Source of the DNA: Thermodesulfovibrio sp.
Lineage (GTDB): Bacteria > Nitrospirota > Thermodesulfovibrionia > Thermodesulfovibrionales > Thermodesulfovibrionaceae
Direction: 5' to 3'
Assembly: GCA_020725335.1 (NCBI GenBank)
Contig: DYFF01000002.1
Span: 1 to 64,000 of the forward strand
DNA length: 64,000 nt
Below are positions 1-8,539 of this stretch, one piece after another; position 1 is the first letter of the stretch; each line of letters opens with the position of its first letter. The notes beneath the pieces are model-generated. The model had not been told where the DNA came from. It searched no databases and saw only the letters and a program-made list of their open reading frames with translations. The position numbers were made by a program, and so were the translations under genes.

Positions 1-66
1 ATAGCTCAGCGGTAGAGCGTCAGCCTTCCAAGCTGAGGGTCGCGGGTTCAAATCCCGTTTCCCGCT
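1..66 (+). tRNA. tRNA-Gly(TCC), 5' end cut by window edge
   Basis: The D-arm consensus TAGCTCAGCGG, an anticodon stem TCAGC/GCTGA enclosing loop CTTCCAA (anticodon TCC, glycine) and a T-arm with TTCAAAT are all visible. The 3' acceptor strand TTCCCGC is followed by discriminator T at 66. The first six nucleotides of the acceptor stem lie outside the window. No CCA is encoded. It sits directly before tRNA-Thr and tuf, the classic tufB-type arrangement. Confidence 0.95.
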
Positions 67-73
67 TTTTTAT

Positions 74-146
74 GCCCATGTAGCTCAGTCGGCAGAGCAC
101 GTCCTTGGTAAGGACGAGGTCACCGGTTCGATCCCGGTCATGGGCT
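74..146 (+). tRNA. tRNA-Thr(GGT)
   Basis: The full cloverleaf is readable: acceptor GCCCATG pairs with CATGGGC, the D-loop is AGTCGGCAG, the anticodon stem CGTCC/GGACG encloses TTGGTAA (anticodon GGT), and the T-arm is CCGGTTCGATCCCGG. The discriminator is T146 and no CCA is encoded. It lies 7 nt after tRNA-Gly and 48 nt before tuf, so it is probably processed from the same tRNA-tuf transcript. Confidence 0.97.
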
Positions 147-194
147 TAAGAGGTAAGAAAATAAAAGTTTAAGAGACTTTGAAGGAGGAAGAGA

Positions 195-1394
195 ATGGGA
201 AAGGCAAAATTTGAGAGGAAGAAGCCGCATGTGAATGTAGGGACGATAGGGCATATTGATCATGGTAAGACCACATTGACGGCAGCGATAACGAAGTATT
301 TGAATTTGAAGGGTATGGCGCAGTACAAGAGTTATGACCAGATAGACAATGCACCGGAGGAGAAGGCGAGGGGTATAACGATAAACACGGCGCATGTAGA
401 GTATGAGACAGACAAGAGGCATTATGCGCATGTAGACTGTCCTGGGCATGCAGACTATATAAAGAACATGATAACAGGAGCAGCGCAGATGGATGGTTCG
501 ATATTGGTGGTAGCAGCCAATGATGGGCCGATGCCGCAGACGAGGGAGCATATACTGCTTGCGAGGCAGGTAGGAGTACCATACATAGTAGTATTTATGA
601 ACAAGACGGACATGGTAGATGATCCTGAGTTATTGGATTTAGTAGAGCTTGAAGTAAGGGAGCTACTGAGCAAGTATGGATTTCCTGGGGATGAGATACC
701 GATAGTAAGGGGATCAGCGTTGAAGGCATTAGAGAGTGGGAGCAATGATCCTAATGCAGGGGAATATAAATGTATACAGGAGTTATTGGATGCGTTAGAC
801 AGTTACATACCTGAGCCTGAGCGACCGATAGACAAGCCATTTTTGATGCCTATAGAGGATGTATTTACGATATCTGGTCGTGGCACAGTAGTTACAGGTA
901 GAGTAGAGAGGGGGATAATCAAAGTAGGAGATGAAGTAGAGATAGTAGGATTAAGGGAGACGCGTAAGACAGTAGCTACTGGAGTAGAGATGTTTCGTAA
1001 GATATTGGATGAAGGAAGAGCTGGAGACAACATAGGAGTGTTGTTGAGGGGAGTAGGCAAGGATGAAGTAGAAAGAGGAATGGTATTAGCGAAGCCTGGT
1101 AGCATTACACCGCATACGAAGTTCAAGGCAGAGGTATACGTATTGACGAAGGAAGAGGGAGGTAGGCATACGCCATTTTTTAATGGATACAGGCCGCAGT
1201 TTTATTTTAGGACGACGGATGTGACAGGGGTGATAAAGTTACCTGATGGAGTAGAGATGGTGATGCCTGGTGATAATGTGAACTTGAGTGTAGAGTTAAT
1301 AGCACCTATAGCGATGGAAGAGGGGTTAAGGTTTGCCATACGAGAAGGTGGAAGAACCGTAGGTGCAGGAGTTGTTACAGAGGTGTTGGAGTAA
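195..1394 (+). CDS. tuf: Elongation factor Tu
   Basis: A GTPase of 399 residues, the usual length, which delivers aminoacyl-tRNA to the ribosome. G-domain motifs are intact: GHIDHGKT at 19-26, GITI near 60, DCPGH near 81 and NKTD near 136. Domains 2 and 3 follow to the normal C-terminus. The ATG is preceded by a strong site (GAAGGAGG, 180-187). It follows two tRNA genes and precedes rpmG by 3 nt, a tufB-like context. Codon choice is unusual: 11 of the first 12 lysines are AAG and G-ending codons (GCG, AGG, TTG, GAG) dominate, unlike the A/T-ending preference of the following ribosomal genes. This could reflect expression-driven selection, gene conversion with a second tuf copy elsewhere, or transfer; the sequence alone cannot decide. 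Confidence 0.98.
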   Translation: MGKAKFERKKPHVNVGTIGHIDHGKTTLTAAITKYLNLKGMAQYKSYDQIDNAPEEKARGITINTAHVEYETDKRHYAHVDCPGHADYIKNMITGAAQMDGSILVVAANDGPMPQTREHILLARQVGVPYIVVFMNKTDMVDDPELLDLVELEVRELLSKYGFPGDEIPIVRGSALKALESGSNDPNAGEYKCIQELLDALDSYIPEPERPIDKPFLMPIEDVFTISGRGTVVTGRVERGIIKVGDEVEIVGLRETRKTVATGVEMFRKILDEGRAGDNIGVLLRGVGKDEVERGMVLAKPGSITPHTKFKAEVYVLTKEEGGRHTPFFNGYRPQFYFRTTDVTGVIKLPDGVEMVMPGDNVNLSVELIAPIAMEEGLRFAIREGGRTVGAGVVTEVLE

Positions 1395-1397
1395 AAG

Positions 1398-1550
1398 ATG
1401 AGAACTATAATACTTTTCCAATGCACTGAATGTAAAGGCAAAAACTATTCTACAACAAAAAATAAAAAAACTACTCCTGATAAGTTGCAGTTAAAAAAGT
1501 ATTGCAAACACTGTAGAAGGCATACTTTACATAAAGAGACAAAAGCATAA
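1398..1550 (+). CDS. rpmG: 50S ribosomal protein L33, zinc-ribbon form
   Basis: A 50-residue protein of the large ribosomal subunit starting at ATG 1398, three bases after the tuf stop. Cysteines C9, C12, C36 and C39 form two CxxC pairs, so this is the zinc-binding (C+) version. The lysine-rich ending HTLHKETKA is typical of L33. The position between tuf and tRNA-Trp/secE is the standard one in many bacteria. No strong ribosome-binding site is visible, so translation is probably coupled to tuf. Confidence 0.93.
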   Translation: MRTIILFQCTECKGKNYSTTKNKKTTPDKLQLKKYCKHCRRHTLHKETKA

Positions 1551-1551
1551 T

Positions 1552-1625
1552 AGGCCAGTAGCTCTAACGGCTAGAGCACCGGACTCCAAATCCGGGGGAT
1601 GGGGGTTCAAATCCCTCCTGGCCTG
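1552..1625 (+). tRNA. tRNA-Trp(CCA)
   Basis: Acceptor AGGCCAG pairs with CTGGCCT. The anticodon stem CCGGA/TCCGG encloses CTCCAAA, giving anticodon CCA for tryptophan. The T-arm GGGGTTCAAATCCCT is present and the discriminator is G1625. It begins one base after the rpmG stop and precedes secE, the common rpmG-trnW-secE-nusG order, so it must be excised from a polycistronic transcript. Confidence 0.97.
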
Positions 1626-1651
1626 TTTTGTATATTTTTAGAGGTGATAAA

Positions 1652-1837
1652 ATGATAGGAAAAATAAAAAATTTTTTCCAAGAAGTTAAAATTGAGGCGA
1701 AAAAGGTTAATTATCCTAAAAAAGAAGAAGTTATTGCCTCAACGTGGGTTGTGATTGTAACAGTTTTTATTATTTCTTTTTTTCTTGGACTCATAGATTT
1801 TATTCTTTCAAAAATTATAAGTTCTTTTATCGGGTGA
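1652..1837 (+). CDS. secE: Preprotein translocase subunit SecE
   Basis: A 61-residue inner-membrane protein of the SecYEG channel. An amphipathic Lys-rich N-terminal helix contains the conserved F-x-E-V-K-x-E-x-K-K-V segment and is followed by one transmembrane helix at about residues 28-54. This is the short single-span bacterial form. I chose ATG 1652 because GAGGTGA (1641-1647) sits at the right distance; an in-frame TTG at 1628 lies inside the spacer after tRNA-Trp and has no site. It is followed 4 nt later by nusG. Confidence 0.95.
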   Translation: MIGKIKNFFQEVKIEAKKVNYPKKEEVIASTWVVIVTVFIISFFLGLIDFILSKIISSFIG

Positions 1838-1841
1838 TGTA

Positions 1842-2366
1842 ATGACAAAACGGTGGTATGTAATACATACAATGGCAGGATTTGAAGAAAAGGTTAAAGC
1901 TTCTATAGAAGAAAGAGTCAAAACAAAGGGGCTTGAAGATAAGATATCAAGAATATTAATACCTACAGAGAAGATCATAGAGGTAAAGGGAAAAAAGAAA
2001 AAAGAAATGGAGAAAAAATTCTATCCTGGCTATATTCTTGTAGAAATGGAGCTCGACGAAGAAGCATGGCATCTTGTAAGAACTACCCAGAGGGTAACGG
2101 GATTTATTGGAGGCACAAAACCAGCTCCAATTCCTCAAGAAGAAGTAGATATGATTCTGCAACAGCTCGAAAAAGGAAAAGCACCTCAGGTGAAAACTCA
2201 TTTTGAGAAAGGTGAAACTGTAAAGATTACAGATGGTCCTTTTTCCAATTTTACTGGAGTTATAGATGATGTTGATTCAGAGCATGAGAGAGTTAAGGTT
2301 ATGGTAAGTATATTTGGAAGACAGACACCTGTAGAACTTGCCTTCTCACAGGTTGAAAAGGTTTAA
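1842..2366 (+). CDS. nusG: Transcription termination/antitermination factor NusG
   Basis: A 174-residue protein with the NGN domain at about residues 4-110 (starting WYVIHTMAGFEEKVK) and a C-terminal KOW domain at about 120-174 (FEKGETVKITDGPFSNFTG). NusG binds RNA polymerase and couples it to Rho or to ribosomal protein S10. The length is normal and there is no inserted domain II. Start ATG 1842 lies 4 nt after secE and rplK follows 14 nt later with a strong ribosome-binding site. Confidence 0.97.
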   Translation: MTKRWYVIHTMAGFEEKVKASIEERVKTKGLEDKISRILIPTEKIIEVKGKKKKEMEKKFYPGYILVEMELDEEAWHLVRTTQRVTGFIGGTKPAPIPQEEVDMILQQLEKGKAPQVKTHFEKGETVKITDGPFSNFTGVIDDVDSEHERVKVMVSIFGRQTPVELAFSQVEKV

Positions 2367-2380
2367 AGGAGGAATAAATT

Positions 2381-2809
2381 ATGCCTAAAAAAGAAGTCAC
2401 AGCACAGGTAAAACTTGTAATTCCTGCAGGCAAAGCTAATCCTGCACCACCAGTAGGTCCTGCCTTAGGACCACATGGAATTAATATTATGGAATTTTGT
2501 AAGCAATTCAATGCCCAGACTCAAGCAATGGGAGACACACTTATTCCGGTTGTTTTAACAATTTACAAAGACAGATCCTTTACGTTTATACTTAAAACTC
2601 CTCCAGCTTCAGAGTTAATTAAGAAATCTGCAGGCATCATAAAGGGTTCTGGGGCAACCGGAAAGGAAAAAGTTGGTTCTTTAACTATGAAGCAAGTTGA
2701 AGAAATTGCTAAGACAAAACTACCTGATTTAAATACAAAGTCTTTGGAATCTGCAATGAAGATGATAATAGGCACAGCAAAAAGCATGGGCGTTGAGATA
2801 AGGGGGTAA
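2381..2809 (+). CDS. rplK: 50S ribosomal protein L11
   Basis: A 142-residue protein of the GTPase-associated centre. The N-terminal domain carries the conserved proline/glycine-rich loop around [16 protein letters not shown] (residues 16-31). The C-terminal rRNA-binding domain includes [15 protein letters not shown]. Start ATG 2381 is preceded by AAAGGAGG. It lies between nusG and rplA, the standard order, and rplA follows 6 nt later. Confidence 0.98.
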   Translation: MPKKEVTAQVKLVIPAGKANPAPPVGPALGPHGINIMEFCKQFNAQTQAMGDTLIPVVLTIYKDRSFTFILKTPPASELIKKSAGIIKGSGATGKEKVGSLTMKQVEEIAKTKLPDLNTKSLESAMKMIIGTAKSMGVEIRG

Positions 2810-2815
2810 GTATAC

Positions 2816-3502
2816 ATGGGCAAAAAATTAGCTGCGGTTAAAGAAAAACTTGATTTACAAAAAGAATACACCTTAGAAGAGGCTGTTGATATTCTGAAGG
2901 AAAATAGTTTTGCAAAATTTGATGAGACTGTGGAGCTTTCCTTAAATTTAGGGATTGATCCAAGAAAGTCAGATCAGGTTGTAAGAAATACTGTTGTTCT
3001 ACCACATGGAACAGGTAAGGAAGTAAAAGTGCTTGTATTTGCAAAAGGTGAAAAGGAAAAAGAAGCAAGAGAGGCCGGTGCTGATTATGTTGGAGCTGAA
3101 GATTTAATTGAAAAAATTCAGCAAGGTTGGCTTGAATTCGATAGAACTATAGCTACTCCTGACATGATGGGACAAGTCGGTAAGCTCGGTAAAATTTTAG
3201 GTCCAAGAGGCCTTATGCCTAATCCAAAGCTTGGAACAGTTACGTTCGATGTAGGAAAGGCTGTAAAAGAATCAAAGGCTGGGAAAATTGAATATAGAAA
3301 TGATAAAGGTGGAGTAGTTCATGTTCCTATTGGTAAGCTCTCTTTTGACAGAGAGAAACTTGTAGAAAATGCAGTGGCTGTATTAAAGTCTGTGGTAAGA
3401 GCAAAGCCACCAACATCAAAGGGAAAGTATATTAAAAAGGTTGTCATGTCCTCAACTATGGGGCCGGGATTGAAGATTGATATATCAAAATTAAAACTAT
3501 AA
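2816..3502 (+). CDS. rplA: 50S ribosomal protein L1
   Basis: A 228-residue L1-stalk protein, normal bacterial length. The signature region [20 protein letters not shown] lies at about residues 123-142, and [19 protein letters not shown] follows. It is preceded by a G-rich ribosome-binding site (GGGGGT). Family knowledge: L1 can autoregulate rplKA mRNA in other bacteria; no such site was identified here. The stop codon overlaps the base of a short terminator-like hairpin ahead of the rplJ leader. Confidence 0.98.
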   Translation: MGKKLAAVKEKLDLQKEYTLEEAVDILKENSFAKFDETVELSLNLGIDPRKSDQVVRNTVVLPHGTGKEVKVLVFAKGEKEKEAREAGADYVGAEDLIEKIQQGWLEFDRTIATPDMMGQVGKLGKILGPRGLMPNPKLGTVTFDVGKAVKESKAGKIEYRNDKGGVVHVPIGKLSFDREKLVENAVAVLKSVVRAKPPTSKGKYIKKVVMSSTMGPGLKIDISKLKL

Positions 3503-3521
3503 ACAGGCTTTGCCTGTTTTT
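3501..3521 (+). terminator. Terminator-like hairpin between rplA and rplJ
   Basis: AAACAGGC (3501-3508) and GCCTGTTT (3512-3519) form an 8-bp stem with a TTT loop, followed by further U residues. It begins within the rplA stop codon. The stem is short, so it is likely a partial terminator or attenuator that adjusts the rplKA to rplJL-rpoBC ratio. That function is an inference. Confidence 0.55.
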
Positions 3522-3640
3522 AATAATCTGAGACAGCAGGTGTCTAAAGGCTTAAAGGGCTATCCGCCTGCCGAGATTATGGAGATTAAAGATTATGAAA
3601 CCTTCATATGCACGCCGCTGTCCGAGAAAGGAGGTTTATT
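3522..3640 (+). promoter_or_regulatory. Ribosomal protein L10 leader (autoregulatory mRNA structure)
   Basis: The roughly 120-nt non-coding stretch between rplA and rplJ contains the features expected of an L10 leader: conserved-looking short motifs (GACAGCAGGTG near 3532, TTAAAGGGCTATCCGCCTGC near 3552, TATGCACGCCGCTGTCCGAG near 3607) and the pairable GACAGC/GCTGTC ends. Family knowledge: the L10(L12)4 complex binds this RNA and represses rplJL translation. It ends at the AAAGGAGG site (3627-3634) of rplJ. No covariance search was run. Confidence 0.8.
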
Positions 3641-4168
3641 CTGAGTACCACAAAAGAAACCAAGAAAAAGAAAGTGGATGAACTTGTAGAAAGGCTATCC
3701 AGGGCTAAATCTTTCATCCTTACTGATTTTCAGGGACTAACAGTTGCTGAAATATCAGAATTAAGGCAAAATATGAAAGACTCTGGCTCGGAATACAAAG
3801 TATGTAAAAATACTCTTTTAAGGATAGCCTTAGGCGATGCAACCTTTAAGGAACAATTAACTGATGCCTTAAAAGGTTGCACAGGTGTTGTTTTCGGTTA
3901 CGAGGATCCAATTGTTGCTGTCAAAAGGACAATTGAGTATGCAGAAAAAAACGAAAAGTTCAAACTTAAGCATGGAGTTGTAGAAGGAAAAGTATACTCT
4001 CCAACTGAACTAAAAGAGATTTCAAAACTACCATCTAAGAATGTTTTACTTGGAATGCTTCTTGGTGGAATGAGTTCTCCTCTTACAAAAATGGCATATG
4101 CTATGCAAGCAGTCAATAGCAAACTTCTTTATGCATTAGAAGCATTAAAAAATAAAAAAGCTCAATAA
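3641..4168 (+). CDS. rplJ: 50S ribosomal protein L10
   Basis: A 175-residue stalk-base protein. The N-terminal rRNA-binding domain contains the family pattern [21 protein letters not shown] and the C-terminal helix that binds L7/L12 ends the protein. The start is unusual. The excellent Shine-Dalgarno AAAGGAGG (3627-3634) is followed in frame only by ATT (3638, 3-nt spacing) and CTG (3641, 6-nt spacing). The only in-frame ATG (3608) is upstream of that site and inside the conserved leader. I chose CTG, giving [15 protein letters not shown], which fits family N-termini. L10 anchors the L12 dimers encoded next. Confidence 0.93.
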   Translation: MSTTKETKKKKVDELVERLSRAKSFILTDFQGLTVAEISELRQNMKDSGSEYKVCKNTLLRIALGDATFKEQLTDALKGCTGVVFGYEDPIVAVKRTIEYAEKNEKFKLKHGVVEGKVYSPTELKEISKLPSKNVLLGMLLGGMSSPLTKMAYAMQAVNSKLLYALEALKNKKAQ

Positions 4169-4182
4169 AAAGGAGGAAAATT

Positions 4183-4569
4183 ATGGCAGTTACAAAAGAA
4201 GAGGTTTTTCAGTTTTTTGACAATCTTACTATCTTAGAACTAAGTCAGTTTATTAAAGAATTTGAAGAGAGATATGGAGTCACAGCAGCAGCACCGGTAG
4301 CAGTGGCTGCAGCCGCCGCAGCACCAGCAGCCGCCGCAGCACCAGCAGATGAAGAGAAAACAAGTTTTGATGTAATCTTAAAGGCAGCAGGAGACAAGAA
4401 AATTCAAGTAATTAAAGTAGTGAGAGAATTAACAGGTCTTGGTCTTAAAGAGGCAAAAGATTTAGTAGATGGTGCTCCAAAACCAGTAAAGACTGGTGTA
4501 TCTAAAGAGGAAGCAGAGACAATTAAATCAAAACTTGAAGCTGAAGGTGCAACTGTAGAATTGCAGTAA
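4183..4569 (+). CDS. rplL: 50S ribosomal protein L7/L12
   Basis: A 128-residue stalk protein. The N-terminal dimerisation domain (about 1-35) is followed by an alanine/proline hinge (about 36-58) encoded by repeated GCAGCACCAGCAGCC-like units. The C-terminal factor-binding domain contains [20 protein letters not shown] and ends GATVELQ. The start has AAAAGGAGG upstream. It lies 14 nt after rplJ and 28 nt before rpoB. L7/L12 recruits translational GTPases, including the EF-Tu encoded upstream. Confidence 0.98.
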   Translation: MAVTKEEVFQFFDNLTILELSQFIKEFEERYGVTAAAPVAVAAAAAAPAAAAAPADEEKTSFDVILKAAGDKKIQVIKVVRELTGLGLKEAKDLVDGAPKPVKTGVSKEEAETIKSKLEAEGATVELQ

Positions 4570-4597
4570 TTTAATAACTTTAGAGAGAAGGAGAACC

Positions 4598-7500
4598 ATG
4601 ATAAAGCCATTAAGAGAGAGAATAAATTTCGGAAAGGTGCCTCCACTTGTGGAGGTGCCTTATCTTCTTGAATTTCAAAAGAAATCTTTTGAAAATTTTC
4701 TTCAAAGAGATGTGCATCCTTACGACAGGGTAGAAGATGGACTACAGGCAGCATTGAAAAGTGTTTTTCCGATAAGTGACTATAATGGAACCACTACTAT
4801 AGAATTTCTTTATTATACAGTAGGTGAACCAAAATTAACTCCCTATGAGTGTATGGTAAAAGGTCTTACTTATTCAGTCCCAATAAAAATGAAGGTAAGG
4901 CTCAATATTTGGGATAAAGATGAAGAAGGGAAAAAATTTCTAAAGGAATCAAGAGAACAAGAAGTGTTTCTCGGCGATCTTCCTATGATGACAGAAACTG
5001 GAAGCTTTATTATAAATGGAGTTGAAAGAGTAATAGTTAGCCAACTGCATAGATCACCTGGTGTTTATTTTGCTCCTGATAAAGGAAAAAGCAGAATAAG
5101 TGGTAGATTTTTATATGCTGCACGAGTTATTCCAGTCAGAGGCTCATGGCTCGATTTTGAGTTTGACTCTAAGGATCTTTTGTATGTAAGAATAGATAAA
5201 AGGAAAAAACTTCCAGCCACAATAGTTCTAAAGGCACTTGGGTATAATAATGAAGACCTTCTCAAAACTTTCTATCCAATAGAAGAGATAAGAATTAAAG
5301 ATGAAAACACTTACACAAGAGTTGTAAGTGATATTCTCGCAGGAATAAGGATAAAAACTGATATTTATAGCCCTGATGGAAAAGACTTAATAGTTAAGGA
5401 AGGAAGCAAAATAAGTAAATTTGCCCTTAAGAAAATGAAGGAATTAGGTATAAATGAAATTCCCATTTCTAAAAGCGAAATAATCGGACGTATAACTCTT
5501 TCAGATATAGTTGACCTTGAAACAGGTGAAGTTATAATTGATAGTAACAAAGAAATATCAGAAGAAGCTTTCCACAGAATATTAGCTGCAAAGATAGATA
5601 AATTACATCTACTTTTTATTGATAATTTACATTATTTACCTTCTTTAAGAGAAACTCTTTTGACAGATAGAGTGGATAGCAAATCGCAGGCATTGAGAGA
5701 GATATATAAAAAATTAAGACCAGGTGAGCCAGCTACTGAAGAGGCTGCGGAAGAACTGTTTTATGGATTATTTTTCGATCCAAAAAGATATGACCTTTCT
5801 GTTGTTGGAAGATTAAAATTAAATCAAAAACTTGGTCTTGACATTCCTCTTGATGTAAGGGTTCTTACAGATAGAGATATTATAGAAATTGTTAAATATT
5901 TGTTATTACTGAGAACAGGTAAGGGTGAAGTAGATGACATAGACCATCTTGGTAATAGAAGGGTTAGAGGAGTCGGAGAACTTTTAGAAAATCAATTTAG
6001 AATCGGTCTTGTACGAATGGAAAGAGCAATAAGGGAAAAGATGACCATTACTGAAATAGAAAATGCTATGCCTCACGATCTCATTAATACAAAACCTGTG
6101 ATGGCAGCAGTAAAAGAATTCTTTAGTTCCAGTCAGCTTAGTCAGTTTATGGATCAGACAAATCCTTTAAGTGAGATAACACATAAGAGAAGACTGAGTG
6201 CCTTAGGTCCGGGCGGATTAACAAGAGAAAGAGCAGGCTTTGAAGTTAGAGACGTCCATCCCACACACTATGGAAGGATTTGCCCTATTGAAACTCCAGA
6301 AGGTCCGAATATCGGACTAATAACATCTCTTGCTACCTATGCAAGAATAAATGATTATGGTTTTATTGAATCTCCTTATAGGAAAGTTGTTGATGGAAGA
6401 GTAACTAAAGAAGTTGCCTTCCTCAGTGCGCTGGAAAGTGAAAATTATATTATAGCTGAGGCTACAACTCCTTTAGATAACAATGGAAATATTCTTGGAG
6501 ATACAGTATCTGCAAGGGTAAAAGGTGATTTTAAAATGGTATCTCCCCAGGAAGTACAGTATATGGATGTTTCTCCTAAACAGATTGTCAGTGTTTCTGC
6601 TTCTTTAATTCCCTTTTTAGAAAATGACGATGCTAATAGAGCTTTAATGGGTTCAAACATGCAAAGACAAGCTGTTCCTCTTGTCCAAACAGAAGCTCCT
6701 GTTGTTGGTACAGGAATGGAGCTTTATGCAGCTCGAGACTCAGGATGGCTTGTTATAGCAAAGAGAGCGGGAGTAGTTGAAAGCGTTGATGCTACAAGAA
6801 TTGTAGTGAGAGTTACTGAAGAGGGAGGAGGAGTAGACATTTATAAGTTGATTAAATATCATAAATCCAATCAGGGAACATGTATGACACAAAAACCAAT
6901 CGTCAAGGCAGGACAGATTGTGGAAAGAGGAACAATTCTTGCTGATGGTCCCTCTATGGATAAGGGTGAACTCGCCTTGGGAAGGAATGTATTTGTTGCT
7001 TTTATGCCCTGGGGTGGATATAACTTTGAGGATGCAATCTTAATAAGTGAGAGATTAGTTAAAGAGGATGTTTATACTTCTATTCATATTGATGAATTCG
7101 AAGTGGAGTGTAGAGATACCAAACTCGGGCCGGAAGAAATAACAAGAGAGATACCGAATGTAAATGAAGAACTTCTTAAGAATTTAGATGAAGATGGAAT
7201 AATAAGAATTGGAGCTAAGGTTAAAGCAGGAGATATTTTAGTAGGTAAAGTTACACCAAAAGGAGAAAGAGTATTAACTCCAGAAGAAAAGCTGCTTTAT
7301 GCAATATTTGGGGGAAAAGCCGAAGATGTCAAAGAGAGTTGTCTCTATGTTCCGCCGGGGATTGAAGGTGTTGTTATAGACGTAAAGATTTTGACGAGAA
7401 AAGGTAAAGAAAAAAGCAATAGAGCAAAAGCCATAGAAGAAGAGGAAATCAGGTCTTTAGAGCGAGATAGAGATGATGAAATCAGGATACTTAAAGAGAG

Positions 7501-8536
7501 TAAAGCAAGTAGAATAAGAAAAATTCTAAAGGGTAGAGTTGTTTTAGAGGATATTAAAAACCTTAAAGATGGGAAAGTTTTGTGTAAAAAGGGAGAGAAA
7601 TTAAACGACAAGATCGTAAACTTACTTGATGTAAATCAATTGATGAAGATCAAAGTGGAAGATCCAGATGTAAAAGCAGAGATCAATAGAGTTAACAAAG
7701 AAGTAGAGCAAATTATAAAACAAATTTTTGCTAAATATCATGAAAGGATTGAAAGAATCAAAAAGGGCGACGAACTGCCTCCAGGTGTAAATCAGCTTGT
7801 TAAAGTTTATATTGCTATGAAAAGAAAGATTCAAGTTGGTGATAAAATGGCGGGCAGACATGGGAATAAAGGAGTAGTTTCAATGATCTTGCCAGAAGAA
7901 GACATGCCCTATCTTGAAGATGGAACCCCTGTTGATATAGTGCTTAATCCTTTAGGTGTTCCCTCAAGAATGAATGTGGGACAGATTTTGGAAACTCATC
8001 TTGGTTTAGCTGCTAAGGCATTAGGGTTCTATGTGGCTAGTCCGGTTTTTGAAGGTGCCAAAGAAGAAGAGATAAAAAAGCTTCTTAAGAAAGCAGGCGT
8101 TTCAACAACAGGACAGGTAACTCTTTATGATGGAAGGACAGGTGAACCCTTTGAGAGACCTGTGACTGTTGGATTCATGTATATGCTAAAACTGCATCAT
8201 CTTGTAGCTGACAAAATACATGCACGTTCTATCGGTCCATACTCACTTGTTACACAACAACCATTGGGTGGAAAAGCACAATTCGGAGGACAGAGATTGG
8301 GAGAAATGGAAGTATGGGCTTTGGAAGCTTATGGAGCAGCATATACTTTGCAAGAATTTTTAACTGTAAAGAGTGACGATATAACTGGAAGAACAAGAAT
8401 GTATGAGGCAATAGTTAAAGGTCATCCTGTACTTGAATCAGGTGTTCCTGAATCATTTAATGTTTTAATAAAAGAACTCCAAAGTCTTTGCCTTGATGTA
8501 GAGCTTTTGGAGAAAAAGAGGAAAATGGGAGGATAA
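4598..8536 (+). CDS. rpoB: DNA-directed RNA polymerase subunit beta
   Basis: A full-length beta subunit of 1312 residues. The rifampicin region reads [20 protein letters not shown] then [16 protein letters not shown]. The invariant [20 protein letters not shown] follows. Near the C-terminus are [14 protein letters not shown] and [20 protein letters not shown], which contact the active site and beta prime. A perfect 7-bp inverted repeat near the 5' end (4640-4655) codes for conserved residues and has no U-tract. Start ATG 4598 has AGAAGGAGAA upstream. rpoC follows after 3 nt. Confidence 0.99.
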   Translation: MIKPLRERINFGKVPPLVEVPYLLEFQKKSFENFLQRDVHPYDRVEDGLQAALKSVFPISDYNGTTTIEFLYYTVGEPKLTPYECMVKGLTYSVPIKMKVRLNIWDKDEEGKKFLKESREQEVFLGDLPMMTETGSFIINGVERVIVSQLHRSPGVYFAPDKGKSRISGRFLYAARVIPVRGSWLDFEFDSKDLLYVRIDKRKKLPATIVLKALGYNNEDLLKTFYPIEEIRIKDENTYTRVVSDILAGIRIKTDIYSPDGKDLIVKEGSKISKFALKKMKELGINEIPISKSEIIGRITLSDIVDLETGEVIIDSNKEISEEAFHRILAAKIDKLHLLFIDNLHYLPSLRETLLTDRVDSKSQALREIYKKLRPGEPATEEAAEELFYGLFFDPKRYDLSVVGRLKLNQKLGLDIPLDVRVLTDRDIIEIVKYLLLLRTGKGEVDDIDHLGNRRVRGVGELLENQFRIGLVRMERAIREKMTITEIENAMPHDLINTKPVMAAVKEFFSSSQLSQFMDQTNPLSEITHKRRLSALGPGGLTRERAGFEVRDVHPTHYGRICPIETPEGPNIGLITSLATYARINDYGFIESPYRKVVDGRVTKEVAFLSALESENYIIAEATTPLDNNGNILGDTVSARVKGDFKMVSPQEVQYMDVSPKQIVSVSASLIPFLENDDANRALMGSNMQRQAVPLVQTEAPVVGTGMELYAARDSGWLVIAKRAGVVESVDATRIVVRVTEEGGGVDIYKLIKYHKSNQGTCMTQKPIVKAGQIVERGTILADGPSMDKGELALGRNVFVAFMPWGGYNFEDAILISERLVKEDVYTSIHIDEFEVECRDTKLGPEEITREIPNVNEELLKNLDEDGIIRIGAKVKAGDILVGKVTPKGERVLTPEEKLLYAIFGGKAEDVKESCLYVPPGIEGVVIDVKILTRKGKEKSNRAKAIEEEEIRSLERDRDDEIRILKESKASRIRKILKGRVVLEDIKNLKDGKVLCKKGEKLNDKIVNLLDVNQLMKIKVEDPDVKAEINRVNKEVEQIIKQIFAKYHERIERIKKGDELPPGVNQLVKVYIAMKRKIQVGDKMAGRHGNKGVVSMILPEEDMPYLEDGTPVDIVLNPLGVPSRMNVGQILETHLGLAAKALGFYVASPVFEGAKEEEIKKLLKKAGVSTTGQVTLYDGRTGEPFERPVTVGFMYMLKLHHLVADKIHARSIGPYSLVTQQPLGGKAQFGGQRLGEMEVWALEAYGAAYTLQEFLTVKSDDITGRTRMYEAIVKGHPVLESGVPESFNVLIKELQSLCLDVELLEKKRKMGG

Positions 8537-8539
8537 GCC

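Noticed and set aside
138-1441. Long antisense ORFs opposite tuf
   Set aside because: They are mirror frames of a highly biased coding sequence, have low-complexity translations and lack ribosome-binding sites; EF-Tu fully explains the region.
4288-4348. GCAGCACCAGCAGCC repeats as a microsatellite
   Set aside because: They encode the flexible Ala/Pro hinge normal for L7/L12.
4640-4655. Perfect CCTCCAC-TT-GTGGAGG hairpin near the rpoB start
   Set aside because: It encodes conserved beta-subunit residues (VPPLVEVPY), has no U-tract and no obvious regulatory partner, so chance pairing is the simpler explanation.
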